Shown: one piece after another, positions 1-12,800 of the stretch | How the letters are laid out: every line of letters starts with the position of its first letter | Numbering within the stretch: the first letter of the stretch is position 1 | Source of the DNA: Rhexocercosporidium sp. MPI-PUGE-AT-0058 | Taxonomy: Eukaryota > Ascomycota > Leotiomycetes > Helotiales | Assembly: GCA_020746875.1 (NCBI GenBank) | Contig: JAGTJL010000001.1 | Location: 3,100,001-3,164,000 of the forward strand | Length of the DNA: 64,000 nucleotides | Reading direction: 5' to 3' | Translations under genes and position numbers: made by a program | Notes under the pieces: model-generated | Database searches by the model: none | Seen by the model: the letters and a program-made list of their open reading frames with translations, nothing else | Told to the model about the DNA's origin: nothing

Positions 1-2016
1 GAGCTTGTACTCGAAGTTCTGGGACGCTACGAGAGGGTTCAGGAGACCGAGACCGTATTTGCCTTTCATGGCTTTGATTTCTCCGCAAGCGCCTGCAACG
101 TTCGAGTCGGTGTCGAAGGCTTTCCAGAGATGATAGAGAGAGTTCCCACCGGGTTTCGTGCCGACGTCAAGTAAGATACAGATGTTCGGTGTCAGGGCTC
201 TGCCGAAAGCGTTGAAGAACCAGCGATGTGAATTCAGTTTCTTAGCGTTCTTCTCCTTCATACAGAAGATCATCTGGCAGGGCACGATACCCTTCTCTGC
301 GCCCTTGAACTTGAGGTCCGAGTCGAGAGAGACCTGGGTCGTGTACTCGTAGACGTGAGCTTGCACTTCCTTCTGATTGACGAGGTTCTTGGCTATGCCG
401 TCCTGGTAGACTCCCATGGCGGCGAGAGCATCGAGGGTTCGAGGATTGACCTTCTGACGACCATCCGCAATGACACAGACAACGATTTTCTGCCATCCGT
501 GCTCGCCCCAAGTGCGGGATTTCGAACGCCCGCAGAAATGCGACACGTTCTTCATGACTGCGTGCATAGTTCTAGTAAAATCGATCTCGTTCTCATTGTA
601 CATAGTGATACAGATGAACAGCTCCGTCTCTCTAGCCGTGCTCCCGATGTTCTGACGGAGTTTGTAGCCCTTTGATACGAAATCATCAGGGTCGCATGTC
701 ACGGCCGTGTACCGCATGTGCGTGAACTCGATCTCATCTCTCCTGGGTAGGAAACTGTACAGGATGGTTGGGATCTTGCACTCGAGAATCAGCTCGCCGT
801 TGATGAGCTTAACTTCCTTCTTTGCCATCTGTGCCTGTCGAGCTCCGCGTCGTTCTTGCTTGCCGTCTGGCGCTGGGCCGTAATGCTCATAGTCCTCTTC
901 ATCTTGCTCATCTTGCTCATATTGCTCATCTTCCTCCTCGTTCTGCAGAGTCTCGCTCGTCATATACGAATCGCGGCTTTTAAGGCCATGTCTGAACCCG
1001 GATTTAGTCGTGCTAGGTGGCCCGAAGACGTCGTCGCCATCACCAATGTCATTTTCCAAGGGGATCGAGATCGTGGCATCGTCTGCGAATGTTGAGTTCC
1101 TAGCTGAAGCGCCCGGTCCAGAGAACAGTGGCGCAGGAGGTAATGGTCGTCTAGGACTCCCACCATATCTCGAAGACGGTGTACCAGGTCTCGAAGTACC
1201 ATTGAGTTCCGACGGCTCGTAGTTGATAGTCGAAGGAGGAGGCCTGATATAATCCGCCGACCCTCTCGACGGACTCCACGACCTCGTCGGTGAAGTTCGT
1301 CCCGTAGGCGAGTAAGGTATGTATGTTGAATCTGGAGGAGGCATGACAGGTGCAGTGTCTATGATGGAGGGTGCTGGTTCAGAGTTCACAGACGGCTGGT
1401 AGGATCTGCGCGGTGTGTATTGACTAATTGGGGAGCTATTGTGTAAGCTTGACTGATTCTTTAATGAGGTCTCTAGTTTAGATAGAGGGGATTTGACGGG
1501 GTGTCTGAGACTGCGTCTGCGCGAGGGGCCATCTGGGATGGAAGGCAAGACTTGCGCGAGAGCCATGTCTGTGCCTGTTGACGCCGCTGTTTCTGTCTCT
1601 GTCCTTATTCTCGGAGAAGATCTCTTCTGCAGCTTGCAGGTCTTCGAGGAGATAGCCTCTTCTTCTTCCTTGAGAGATGCGAGGTGATCAGGAGTAGAGA
1701 GTGGGACAGGTCTCTGCTGCAGTTTCTTTCTTTGAAGCTTGACTGCCAGAGGTCGGGATACGAGATTTTTGGATTGTTCAGACTCAGACCGAGACTGTAT
1801 CTGGGACTGAGAGTGGAACTCAAATTGAGATTGGAATTGATATTGAGGTGGTAGTACATACGGACGAATCTCTGGCTCGTCGACGGATGTCAACAATCGG
1901 ATGTGTGACGAGTTGCTAGGTTGACCTGTGGGCGTGGAACCGTTCTCCTCACCGTACGAAGGAGGTTCCGAGTACATGGGGGGACGTCCTCCTCCTGGAG
2001 TATTTGGTCCGTCCAT
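1..2016 (-). CDS. Chitin synthase, probably class III (5' part, runs off left edge)
   Basis: One uninterrupted frame of 672 codons runs from an ATG at 2016 down to base 1. The protein is a plasma-membrane processive glycosyltransferase that makes cell-wall chitin from UDP-GlcNAc. About 395 residues of disordered Ser/Pro/Arg-rich sequence, with an acidic Glu/Asp run near 860-950, precede the family domain, which begins near residue 397 ([17 protein letters not shown]). Recognised blocks follow in order: [13 protein letters not shown] near residue 462, [38 protein letters not shown] near 585, and [11 protein letters not shown]. The fragment ends at [13 protein letters not shown], so most of the catalytic QRRRW region and the membrane segments lie outside the window. 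[19 protein letters not shown] and the ADGR block favour class III over I or II, from memory of the family. The disordered N-terminus looks longer than usual; a start at a later Met cannot be excluded. Confidence 0.9.
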   Translation of the reverse strand, partial: MDGPNTPGGGRPPMYSEPPSYGEENGSTPTGQPSNSSHIRLLTSVDEPEIRPYVLPPQYQFQSQFEFHSQSQIQSRSESEQSKNLVSRPLAVKLQRKKLQQRPVPLSTPDHLASLKEEEEAISSKTCKLQKRSSPRIRTETETAASTGTDMALAQVLPSIPDGPSRRRSLRHPVKSPLSKLETSLKNQSSLHNSSPISQYTPRRSYQPSVNSEPAPSIIDTAPVMPPPDSTYIPYSPTGRTSPTRSWSPSRGSADYIRPPPSTINYEPSELNGTSRPGTPSSRYGGSPRRPLPPAPLFSGPGASARNSTFADDATISIPLENDIGDGDDVFGPPSTTKSGFRHGLKSRDSYMTSETLQNEEEDEQYEQDEQDEEDYEHYGPAPDGKQERRGARQAQMAKKEVKLINGELILECKIPTILYSFLPRRDEIEFTHMRYTAVTCDPDDFVSKGYKLRQNIGSTARETELFICITMYNENEIDFTRTMHAVMKNVSHFCGRSKSRTWGEHGWQKIVVCVIADGRQKVNPRTLDALAAMGVYQDGIAKNLVNQKEVQAHVYEYTTQVSLDSDLKFKGAEKGIVPCQMIFCMKEKNAKKLNSHRWFFNAFGRALTPNICILLDVGTKPGGNSLYHLWKAFDTDSNVAGACGEIKAMKGKYGLGLLNPLVASQNFEYKL

Positions 2017-2976
2017 TGTGGTTGTGGTTGTGAAGGTTGGAGGGTTGCGCTGGGGAATGGAATGCGCCAATTCGCGGCTCGCAGAGAAGGTATGTTTACT
2101 TTCCGCTCATCCGGATTCTCGGACTATCGTAAATCTCAGTAAGAGAATCTGTCAGTCGAAGTGCGGTTCGAGAGCAATTGACTGAAAGTAGGCTGTCTGA
2201 GTAAAATATGTCCTTGCATGAGACGGATCGATGTAGAGAAACAATATGGGAGAGTAGTGTGTTGGGCGTCAGAGCTCCCCGATATGATGCTCGTCCAGTG
2301 TTTTTCCCGCCGTCGCAACGTTGCTATAGCAACATAAGGCTGTGCGCGGGAATCACATGGCGATTGCTACCCGATCAGGATAGGGGCACCCCAGTCAGAA
2401 AAAGGAAATTTGTGATGATTTGATATGTCAACCGCTAGCATATTGGAATGAGTTTTAAAAATCTGTTTGGGATGAGTTCGCCCACATAGCAACACATTGT
2501 ATTTGAAATCACTAAATGCTGTCAATTCGCATCAAGCGTCTAGTATTATGCTACACAATCTACAGTCACTTAACAAACTTCGAACTAGTCCAATACAAAT
2601 TGCTTTTTATTGGAATCCATATTCATCGGATCATAAATATACAAAGCCTCTTGACCCCTCAATTCTGTCCACCGCATGCCCCAAGCCTTTCCTCCTCCGC
2701 GCTACTCCTACTAAAATAAACCCCTGATCAGATCAATGTCGAAAATAGTGACAAGAGATCCCATTCGATACAGGGGGTATGGGGTGACGTCTTCCAACGC
2801 CGAGATGAAGATTTGATGACAAGAAAATGTGGAGCGCCATGCTCATGATCAAACACAGAAGAGTGTTGATATGGTTGTTTGTATTGTACAGCGGAAGTTG
2901 AGGTAGATTGTGGGGAGGGTGGGTGACGGGTATCAAAAACAGAGCAGGAAAATATTGACTGGTAGATTATGATTGC
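2017..2976. promoter_or_regulatory. Intergenic region: chitin synthase promoter and MSB2 3' flank
   Basis: No supported gene. Both neighbours are on the minus strand, so this 960-bp gap holds the upstream region of the chitin synthase and the 3' flank of MSB2. It contains the 14-bp palindrome listed at 2320-2333. Confidence 0.6.
2320..2333. promoter_or_regulatory. RFX-type X-box palindrome upstream of chitin synthase
   Basis: GTTGCTATAGCAAC is a perfect 14-bp palindrome, directly preceded by an overlapping GCAACGTTGC. It matches the RFX-family X-box (GTTGCCATGGCAAC type) at all but the two central-flank bases. It lies about 300 bp upstream of the chitin synthase start. Binding by an RFX factor is inferred from the motif alone. 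Confidence 0.4.
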
Positions 2977-5574
2977 TCAGTTCCAGCCGAGAGAATTCTC
3001 AGCCATCATAGGTGCCGAAATTTGCTGAGTGCGTGCAGAGTTCCCGGTTCTTCCGCTTCCCCTGCTGTTTCTATCGTATCCAGGAGTAGTTCGTCCACCA
3101 GACATAAAAGCACCACCTCCCATCAATGCCGGGCTACCGGATTGTCTCATCTCACCACCATGAAGAACGGAGCTTGATCGGCGATGGCTTTGCTTACGCT
3201 TCTTGTATCTTCGTGCAATCAAGAACATAGCGGCACCATATGCTGCTGCACCTCCAATAGCGACCATGGCAATACCAGCAGTTGCTCCAGTCTTACCAGG
3301 AGATTGGTTTTGCTCATTGGTATCACCGAAGACCGAGTTTCCGTTCCCTGAAGGAGAGCTCGACGAAGGCTCGTTGCCACCGGCAGTACCTGTAGTTCCA
3401 CCGGTTTCCATATTGGACCCAGGAGTCAAGGGAATGGCAGGGTTGATGTAATTCATGAGCGTATTGACACTAGGATCGTCGTTGTTGTAGATGGCCGTTG
3501 TTGGAATGTGAAGATCCAATGACAAAGTGCTGACCATGTTGCTCGGGATATATACCAACGCCAGGGTCGTGATGTAGTTTAACATCTGCGTGGTGTCTAG
3601 CGGAACAAGACTGTGCATGGTAACCTGGTCCTTCTTCAATCCCAATCCATCGGAAATGCCCAGCGGTAGATACTCGAAAATTTGAGCAGATGACATCGGG
3701 TTGTCCACGATGAACTTGTAGTTTAAAGCGAACAGAAATCCAAGTTGAATCTGAGTAGTATCTTCAGGTTGAGCGGTCACATTTGGATTGCTGATAACTC
3801 TGGGCAATGTCGAGGCGATTCCGGTTGGTTGAGCTGTCTGAGACTGGCCGCTTGGCAAAGTTGGGGAAGATGCCGTAATGATCGTGGCTGGAAGCCACAT
3901 GGATGTTTCGGTGTTCGTTGAGGTTGGGACGATTGTCTGAGGAATGAGCGATGTCGTGGATGGAGCGAGAGTGGTAGTAGGCAGAGACGTCTCGACGGGA
4001 CCAGAGCTGGTCGAAGGAGACGAGGTCTGTGGGATAGTAGGCTCAGTGGCGTTGGTAGTAGATGCCGTTGCGGTTGGTGTTGAGTCTGACAGCGAGGAGG
4101 TGATAGTTCCAGTTCCAGTGGGAATATCAGTCGTGGTTATATTCAACGAGCTTGAAGTCGTCGTTGGCGGTTGATCAGTGACGGGAATTGACGTGGAATT
4201 GGTGGTAGTAATGGGAATGTCAGTTGGTGTAGTAATCGGTGGGATGGTGGTGATGGGCCCTGTGGTAGTATCGGTTGGAGTTGGATCAGCCGTGGTGATT
4301 GGTCCCGAGGTGGTAGTATCAGTTGGCGTGGGAGGGATCGTTGTCAAATCTGTTGGAGTAGAGGTGACATCGCTAACGGTAGGCGTGGCATCTGGAATCG
4401 TTGTGTTGACGGTGGGTTCGGGAACCGTCGTTGGCTGAGGAGTAGTGGTCACAGGCTCGATGGTGCTCGTTGCAGATCCCAATCCAGTACTAGCAGTATC
4501 AAGAATACTGGAAAGAATTCCTCCAAGATCGGTTGTTGGGGCCGATGTCACAGTTGGCTCAACAGAAGACGTGATAACAGATCCGGTCCCATCAGCGGTA
4601 GTGGTTGGGGGGCTGCCAGTACCAACAAGTGAAGAAAGATCGATCAGCGGGGTAGTAGTTGGCGCTACCTGAGATGTTGTCGTTGGGTCTGCAGTGGTGG
4701 TTGGAGCAGATGATTCTGGTGCACTTGTGGGACCCGTCGTTGGTTCACTAGTCGGCTCTGTAGATGCAGATGTTGACGAAGGGATCAAGACAGAGCTGAG
4801 AACCTCGCCGAGAGAAGGCAGAATTCCATCAGCAGTAGTCGTAGGAGCAGAGCTCTCAGTTGTCGTGGTTGGAGCCGAGCTTTCAACACCGGTTGATCCA
4901 GCTGATCCACTGAACGAAACCCCACTTCTAGAATCACTCTCGGGAGTTGGCGTTGCACTTGGAGATGAACTCGAGTCAGTTAAAATTCCACCAGGGCCAA
5001 ACGTAATTCCTTTAGCAGCAGTTGTCGTGGTTGAATCGGTCGACTCTGACTCTGACGAATCGGTTGATGTACTTGGAGTAGGTTGAACGACAACACCAGG
5101 GGTGGATCCAGTTGGCGCCGGATCTGAAGCGGTCGTGAGAAACCCCAAGAATCCTTGGCTGGTGGTTGGCTCTGATGTCGAGGTCTCAGTGGGAGTATTG
5201 GAGTCATCAGAGCTGGAGCTAGACTTTGACGGCGTTGGTTGAATTGGGTTGAAAATGCTGTCGAGGAAACCGCCTGTTCCTGCTGCTGAGCTAGAGCTAG
5301 ACCCAGCTGGATCCGAGGTCGAATCCTGCTGTCCGGTAATCGAGTCCAAGAAATCCGACAGGCCTCTCTTCGTCGACGAAGACGAACTCGAAGGTGAGGA
5401 TGACGACGTGAGTCTCTCTTGGCTAGTCTGCTGGGGCGCAGCCGTGATGGTAGAGTTGAAAAAGACTTGTCGCTTGATCTGCCTGGGGAAATAGAATTTA
5501 GGTCTCTGAGGCTCAGCGATGGCGAAGGTAGAAAGGACCGCCACCGAGGCCACAAATAGCGTGGGTGTATGCAT
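2977..5574 (-). CDS. MSB2: Signalling mucin Msb2 (MAPK-pathway surface sensor)
   Basis: An intronless 865-residue type I membrane protein. Residues 1-20 (MHTPTLFVASVAVLSTFAIA) form a signal peptide. Residues of about 60-600 are a Ser/Thr/Pro-rich mucin domain with many TTTAD/SSAPTTT repeats, the expected site of O-mannosylation. Residues 607-716 form the conserved extracellular domain of fungal Msb2/MsbA (QLGFLFALNYKF, YITTLALVYIPSNMV, NTLMNYINPAIP). A membrane helix at about 765-787 is followed by a basic stop-transfer (RRYKKRK) and a 78-residue cytoplasmic tail ending ISAPMMAENSLGWN, the C-terminal signature of this family. In other fungi Msb2 acts with Sho1 upstream of Cdc42, Ste11 and the Kss1/Fus3-type MAPK, for surface sensing and appressorium formation in plant pathogens. 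The ATG at 5574 is the first that gives the signal peptide. Confidence 0.95.
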   Translation of the reverse strand: MHTPTLFVASVAVLSTFAIAEPQRPKFYFPRQIKRQVFFNSTITAAPQQTSQERLTSSSSPSSSSSSTKRGLSDFLDSITGQQDSTSDPAGSSSSSAAGTGGFLDSIFNPIQPTPSKSSSSSDDSNTPTETSTSEPTTSQGFLGFLTTASDPAPTGSTPGVVVQPTPSTSTDSSESESTDSTTTTAAKGITFGPGGILTDSSSSPSATPTPESDSRSGVSFSGSAGSTGVESSAPTTTTESSAPTTTADGILPSLGEVLSSVLIPSSTSASTEPTSEPTTGPTSAPESSAPTTTADPTTTSQVAPTTTPLIDLSSLVGTGSPPTTTADGTGSVITSSVEPTVTSAPTTDLGGILSSILDTASTGLGSATSTIEPVTTTPQPTTVPEPTVNTTIPDATPTVSDVTSTPTDLTTIPPTPTDTTTSGPITTADPTPTDTTTGPITTIPPITTPTDIPITTTNSTSIPVTDQPPTTTSSSLNITTTDIPTGTGTITSSLSDSTPTATASTTNATEPTIPQTSSPSTSSGPVETSLPTTTLAPSTTSLIPQTIVPTSTNTETSMWLPATIITASSPTLPSGQSQTAQPTGIASTLPRVISNPNVTAQPEDTTQIQLGFLFALNYKFIVDNPMSSAQIFEYLPLGISDGLGLKKDQVTMHSLVPLDTTQMLNYITTLALVYIPSNMVSTLSLDLHIPTTAIYNNDDPSVNTLMNYINPAIPLTPGSNMETGGTTGTAGGNEPSSSSPSGNGNSVFGDTNEQNQSPGKTGATAGIAMVAIGGAAAYGAAMFLIARRYKKRKQSHRRSSSVLHGGEMRQSGSPALMGGGAFMSGGRTTPGYDRNSRGSGRTGNSARTQQISAPMMAENSLGWN

Positions 5575-6459
5575 CCTGGCAATTGATATACAGGATACGC
5601 GTTGGTATTGTTGGGAACACGAAGTTGGTGAGGAAGGTAAGCTTTAGGATCTGGACCTAGAGTCAGCGACCGAGCGACGAGGTGGTGGATTGCCTCCAAC
5701 GCAGACTGACTGTCAGGGCAAATTGTGTTGTAACGAGTGTACTTGACAAAAATGTCAAAGAGTGTCTGGACAAAATCAAGTCAGCAATCGTCATTCCCTG
5801 GTTGTAGTGAGGTGAATTGGATGGAGGCTTGAAGATGTTCGCATGAATGATCAACGCATCCCCAGCCTCAAAAGAAGCCGCGAGGAACGGAAGCATCACC
5901 CAAACAATTCAAATTCATCCTCGATCCACCCACCGCCTTCGCAGAACCTCGAGGGAATACTCACAGAGTGAGATTATTGTATCAGTCGCAAAACTTGGAA
6001 TCGCAATCTTAAATGAGCGTCGTGACGAGAAATCGTCGAGAGGGTTGGTTGGTCGTATTCAGCTTCAATTCGTTCGCGATCATCTATCAGCGAGCCACGA
6101 CCATTATCCGTGTGCCTCCCGAGGCTCCTTTGTTGATTTGTCTTCTTCTTCTTCTGTCGGTTTCCGATGATCTCGTAGAAGGCGCGCACACGGGGGGTTG
6201 CACGTCTTGTTGGAGATGAAGGTCCACGAGGAGAGGAGTGGTAGAGGAGGAGGAGGGTGAGGTGAGGGTGGAGAGGCGAGAAGGAGGGTGGGTGGGTGAG
6301 AGGTGAAGAGGCAGAAGGGAAGGGTGAGATGAGTCGGGGCGGTAGCGCGAGTATTAGGCGTGAGATCCGTGGCCGTGGGTGGTCGGTCAGGAAGCGGAAG
6401 GGGAAGGAAGGGAAGGGGAAGTTCAAAGTTCAAGAAGGGGAAGGCACGTTGGGGGGGGG

Positions 6460-6660
6460 TGGGGCATGGGCATGGATGGGCATGGGCACGGGCACGGGCA
6501 GCACCAGCACCAGCACCAGACCAGCGCCAGCGCCAGCGAGATTTGACTGCAGGTGCTCGAGAGGTGGTGCGGTGTGGTGTACGGAGTAGTGTGGTGTGGT
6601 GTGGTGTGTTGGCCCCTGGCCCTGACTGTGAATTGAATTGAATTGAATTGGCCCAGGCTT
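6460..6660. repeat. Cluster of short tandem repeats upstream of MSB2
   Basis: Adjacent microsatellites: GGGCAT/GGGCAC hexamers near 6,460-6,500, CAGCAC and CAGCGC runs near 6,500-6,540, (GTGGT)n around 6,590-6,608, and four GAATT units at 6,630-6,650. Confidence 0.8.
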
Positions 6661-6855
6661 GGCCTGGCGCTGGCGTTGGCGCTGGGCACTGTCTGTCTAT
6701 CTGCAGCAACGGAGTCTGTTTCTCTCGCTGACTGTGGGTCTTGACCAAGATTGATAGTATTATTGGGAGGGCAAGGCGAGCGATGGGACGGACTGACTCC
6801 AGGGAGGGAGGATACGCAAAAGAGGCCCAGGAGCCGAAAACAATTTGAGCAAACC

Positions 6856-6875
6856 CAAGTCAAGTCAAGTCAAGT
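6856..6875. repeat. (CAAGT)4 microsatellite
   Basis: Four perfect CAAGT units followed by a degenerate fifth. Confidence 0.85.
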
Positions 6876-9800
6876 CCAAGTTCAAAGAACTATCGCTGGG
6901 GGAGAAAAAAATACGGGCCAGTGCAGCAGCAAAAGTTCTGGAAACCTCGGACGGTTCTACGAATACGAGATGGGTGACCGATGAGGCGTCTGCGGGAGGG
7001 ACGGAGGGAGGACAAAGCAGATACAAGTAGATAGCTAGGGCAGATGAGACTCAAGTCACTTTCGCGAGGCGTAGCAACAGAGAAGTCTCGTAGGAGACAA
7101 GACGAAGACGAAAAGAAAGGAAACATAGAGCATAGAGAGTATCATGTTCTGGCTCGCTGATTGATTAGAAGACAAGGCGAGAAACATCACGACCTCCACT
7201 ATATTTGAGATCTGACAGGCCAGGCGGGAAGGGGTGTGTCCCTGTCCCACGACGATATTCCTCGAGTGCGACGCTGCAACGCTGCAATAAGGACATCGTG
7301 TACTGACTGTAAGGAGGACATACCGTGTGCAGCCAAGCCAAGGACGGGCAGTAGATAGATCTGCCAGATAAGACCGGAAACAGAACATCACAGTTGTATT
7401 CGGCAGAGTTGCATGCTTTCATCGGCTTCATCCTCTCTTCGCCCTTGTTTGTTCAAGTCCTGTCAAGTCTGATCGGTCCTGTCGGTCAAGGGTTGGGGAT
7501 ATCCGTATCGAAAACAGGAGGACATCAACATCATCCACAGTCCACCACTCGAGGATCGGAGAGTTAGCCATCCCACCTGCCTTTCTCATCCCTCTTCGCC
7601 ATGGAACTTGCATAAGACGGATCGTCGTCTATTCTCTCTCCCCACTCAAACGTTTACAGATTTACAAAGTACCCATAACATCCACACATGAAGATCCACT
7701 TCATCCACCAGACCCCCGCCCCACTTTCCACCTCAAACCCACCACTCACAATCTATTCATCCGCCCTCTCACCTCCCCTCCTACCCACGTCCCCAACGTC
7801 CCCTGGCCTGGGCCTGACTTGACCTGACTTAACCTGGCTCAAGTACACCCGCGCGGGACGGCATGAACAAAGAAAATCTCCACTCTCCCCTTGCCCTAAC
7901 TCCACCCTAACCCACCCGCTAAATAACCGGACCACTCACCACCCTTCGACCCTCTCAATAGCGCGTTTGACCAAAGACGAAGTGGATACCTTTAATTTCC
8001 GGTTGTTGTTCTTGGACGGGGTGGGCCCCTGGTCAAGGAAGGAGCTTTCTCGGCAGCGCATCGCTATCTTTTCCACGAGGGTCGAGGTCACGGTCGAGGT
8101 CTGGTTCTCGTTCTCCGGATCATCATTATGTTTGGTGTTTGGAGACTTTCGAGATGGAGAGAGACTGATGATGATTTCTAGCCGTGGGCATATTTCCTTC
8201 TTTTCGATCTTTCCATTCCTACCTGTCATGTCCCCACGAGGCAAGGCAGCATGAGGCTTAGCATACATGCACAAAGGAAGCAGGGAAAAAAGACCAAAAG
8301 ACGCGCACTCCTGCCCCTCCCCGCCTATCAATCTGGATAAGTACAAAATATTGTTTATGCACGTATTTATGCCGCAGCCCTGCCTGAATGAAGGACTCGA
8401 GCGGATTGGAGGACTGCTGATCTCAAGCTATCCAATCGAAAGACTGGCAACGGATCATTTATTTTACTTCCTTTCTCACTTTTATGTCTTCCTCCCTACC
8501 TGATGCCTGCATGCAATAATATCAATCCGAAATCTCACAAGTCAAAGAAAAGCGAACATCTCAAAACGTTACGGTACGCAAACTTCAATTCTCATGCAAT
8601 GAGCTGCGCAGAAACGAGAAACCGGTCCGACACCGTCTGTCTCCCTGCATCAGGAAAAATTCGAGGTTCGAGGCTCGACTTTCCTTTGTCGCAAGAACTC
8701 GCAACCCTTCCCGACTCCCGAGCCGCCTGCCTGCCTCGCTTCACTATTTGCGAGCTAAGACAGACCCATCCAAGAAAGCGAAAAGGCGCCTCTTTCCGCC
8801 TTTACTTTCCAAAAATATCCGCACTCAAACTTGTCAAGTCTCCTCACTCACCAAGTCCGCGAATAAACAAAGACAGCGCAACGCCGAGTTCATCAACGCG
8901 AGCGAGAATGATGATCGAGATAAAGCACCATCAAAGCACAGAAACAGTTTCTATACCTACTTCAGCTTAGACTCCACTTACTTGGCTTTGCTCTCTCGCG
9001 CGCTTTAAGTGTGGGAGCTGACAAAGAAAGCCCCAAGCTCCGGACCTCCGACCTAGTTATCCAATCCCATCTGATCACTGCTCCCTGCGCAACGACTGTG
9101 GTCAGATCCGCATCTTGTTCCTGGATGGATCTGAGGTTGTGTATGACTGTTTCCAGGTTGAGTAGGTTGACCGAGCGAGCCAGCGCTTCGAGCTTCATTC
9201 TGATGCTTCGATTTACAGTACAGACGGGGCCTCATGATCACCCAAACAAAATCTCAAAGATGTTGAAAGAACAGATTAAACTTCGAACCAAAAACCAAGA
9301 TTAAAATTTAGACCAGACCTAATGTAAAATGACGCCCTCCCAGAACAGTAACTCATCGACGATAACCTAACGAAATAGGATGTTCTCGACGATCCTCCCT
9401 TCTAGATGCGTCTCTGTAATTCCGGCACTTCACTTTCCCTATCCTGTCATCCTCACTGCAAGTCTGCAAATCTGTAACCTTGGAGAATTGGAAATCTACG
9501 GTACATCTCCGGCTTTCCATCCTCCTACTCTCACACATGAAAATACATGGCACTCATCAAATACAAATCGTAAAACCATCCCATCGCATCCCATCTCCCA
9601 TCTCCCTTTCCTCTCTTCCCAAGATATAAAGCGGAGCAGCGCAGCGCAGACACGTTTCACGCTCGCAGAAGCATGCAAAACAACGGATGAAAAGGCACAA
9701 ACCCAAGACCCGACAAGGACATGGCATACTGTATCCAGGTACGGAACGGAAGTCGTGTTTCAAGAGTCGACTCGGTCGAACTGCGCATCTGTATCCACGG

Positions 9801-12800
9801 TCCGCGCATCGCGTCGCATCAAACATCATGAACACATCGTTCTTCTCCACTTTGACGATGTGTGGAAAAGCTTGACTTACGAGGACGTTCGTTTACTGCG
9901 ACAGCTCAATCCCGTCTCCTTGGTTTTTGTTTGAAGATATTTAATTGTTCATATCTCGGCCACCACATCCGAAGTCTCGCAACGGTAAGAGAAAGCTCAG
10001 CTCGTTTTGAACGTCAACGACGTTTCACCGTCCCTTATCCCCCTTCCCCTTCATTCTTCGGACAAATCTAGTGTTCAAGACGGCCAGCCACAGCATCCTC
10101 CCGCACTCGTAGAATCTTCTCTCCTTCTCCCGCAACAAGAACTCTCGATATACACAAGATCCGATGTCTGTTTATTGTCGTACCGAGTACAGTACAACCC
10201 CTCATTAAGGTATCACCATCAAACCCGGTGCAGCAGCCTACCGAGTCCCGATCCCGTTCAACTCAAGTCGAGTCGAGTCTCGCTTTGCAGCCCCTTTGAA
10301 TTTCGAATTTCGTACCTTCTTCCAAATCTTCCTCGTACTCAACATATCGCTACGCCAACACAACCCGACACCAAGGACCGCGCGCAAGACGACAAATATG
10401 CCTTCCCACTCTCCTTCTAATCCTTCAAACCTACCTACCTATTAATTCCCTAATTCCAAATCTACCGTACACGTTGCACAAATCACAAATCACAAATCCC
10501 CACCTCCACTAAGAAAACCAAGCCTTCCAGCCTCGTTTCATCCCCATCCCATCCTCATCCCATCATACTCCTACTCCTTGAATGCATATCCACCAAATCA
10601 CGTTAAATTGCAACTGTAATTCCAAAACCTTCAAACCTTCCATCTCCATAACATCTCGGAAAAACAAACGCCCCAATCAGCTTCCGATCCGAAATCCTTC
10701 CTCTTAATTTTTTTTCTCCCTCCCCTCCTCAAAAAGCTAAATCATCCTTCTGGCGCCGGCACGGCGGCGGGCTGAAAAAGCCACGATGGTGCATCTCCAA
10801 ATCAATTGAGATGAAGGGAACCCGTATCTAATGATCTATCATGCATGCAAGACCCCCAATGGATTATTTGATAGCGGGCCAGGGAAACGCAACGCAATAG
10901 GGTAATTTAGGTAGTTCTAAGTTCAGACGACGCGGCGGGGTGCGTTGGTGGCATGAAATGGTATTGATTGATTGACCCCTCGCTTTATCACCGGCTTCAT
11001 TTTTTTTTCTTCTTCTAAGATTGGCAATGGGATGTGAGAGATCGAGGAGCGAAGGTAACACATGACCTCCTCATCTCGCATCCTTATCCTCTTTTTCAGC
11101 TTCGAACAAGTGTGTTGACTCCAGGTCCTAGTCTGAACATCAAAAAGAGGAAAATATACTTCACGTGATATCACACTTCCAGCTCGGAACGCCTCCCTTT
11201 CAGCCACTTCAGAGCATAGCGGCAGAAGAAAGGAGCCAATGACAAGCTCAACACGCTGCTGGGAACTGGGTTTGTTGCACGTCGCATTTCGAATTATGTC
11301 CACGTCACCCCCCACCAGCTCTTGTGTCTCTCTCTCGCTTCCTTTACTGGAACTTATTTCCGTTCACTCTTTATAACATTCGCCCATTTCCTCTTCTTTC
11401 CCTCCTTGTTGGAAGTCAATTCATTTCACATCCGTTCTTTAATCTTCTTGTTTTCATGTTTTGGTAGGGAGGACGTGTGTTTGTGCCAGGGATGGACGAT
11501 ACGAGAATACGAGACAGGGCATCTGATTGCACGGCGCTTCGAGCACTCGAGATGACGAGCAAAGCGAAACGCTCACTTTCGCCTCGTATCGTATCATAGG
11601 ATTGAGAAATTATCTTACCTTGCTTAGATGTACATCATAAGACTTTACAAACCTTGGATATTTCTTGGAGGCGTGAGAAGGTTCCGGGATCATCGCGTTC
11701 TTCCGAGAGGACCCCGCCGGCGGATTGTTTTGATTCAAGGCTCAGACGTTGACGCAGTTGTTAGAAAAATCGGGAGAGAAGAGCTGTGAATGCACGGTTT
11801 TGTTTCCCGGCTTCGAAGTTGATCAGCTCGTAGGGACTCTCATTCAACATCACCAATATATACCTAGATTTCTGCGAGCCGTCTAGTCATACCTGTACTT
11901 GAGTGGTTGGAATCGAAAGCAGTCTCTATACGCGAAATCAATGAAAAGCTCTAAGGCATAGTATGGCCTGGCTACGGATCTCCTCAATATGAGATATAGA
12001 TAGACACCGAGCTTCTACTCTACTAAACTTAAGCAATTTGCGTCCAAATCAATCATAACCTCCTCTACTAAAATTTGCTCGCTCCTAATTTCAAGCGGAC
12101 TTGTCGTCAACGTGAATTTTCATCTCAAATTCCCGAAACATCCATACCCGATGCTCTCTATCCCATGTCATTTGCCTCGCTCAAGCAAAGCAAATCACAC
12201 AATTCCCGCACTCGATCCACTACCTTTCCTTTCTTTTCTCTTCGTTCTAATAATTCAGCTCTATTCTATAGTTCTGTAGCAGCGAGTAAACCGGAGGTAT
12301 GGGTCAGGCTGAATTCTTCGCCGTCCAGAAACAGGAAACCATTGACTTAGATACCTCAATATACAGCATCCATACTGGAACGTTCATACTACACGCCTGT
12401 ACCTGCTCATGAGCTGCAGAATTGACTGGCATATGAGTCCACGGAGTAATCGTGTTGATCGTTTATGAGTTTCTGGGGTTTCCAGTTACTCATCCCATCT
12501 CTAGAAAAATCAGAGATGGGACAGTCATAGGAAGATTCCAAACACAAGGAACATCACGAGTTGATGAGAACGGCGGTGTATATCTCGATGATTCTTCCTA
12601 CACACACATCCTGCTCCTGTCTTCTCAACGCGGCCTCTCTCCTCCTCGCATTCCTCCAAAACAGGACTTATATCCCGATGCATCATGACGACTCAATAAT
12701 CTCAGCCGATAAACGGTTGTGATTTACGATTTCATTGTCAAAAATCCACGTCGTAACATCACTCCTAGCACAAGAGTAAGGATCATCATTCCGAACATCA

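Noticed and set aside
3944..5086. Plus-strand Val/Gly-rich frames opposite MSB2
   Set aside because: Antisense mirror of Thr/Ser/Pro repeats; the MSB2 signal peptide, conserved domain and tail settle the real strand.
4980..5699. A 239-codon minus-strand frame overlapping the MSB2 start
   Set aside because: It opens at TTG, not ATG, and is the out-of-frame shadow of the low-complexity MSB2 mucin region; no coding signal of its own.
6104..6863. Long Pro/His/Cys-rich minus-strand frames
   Set aside because: Produced by microsatellites and purine-pyrimidine tracts.
9380..9934. A 184-codon plus-strand frame in the gene-poor interval
   Set aside because: No domain, biased composition or plausible neighbouring exons; length is possible by chance in balanced DNA.
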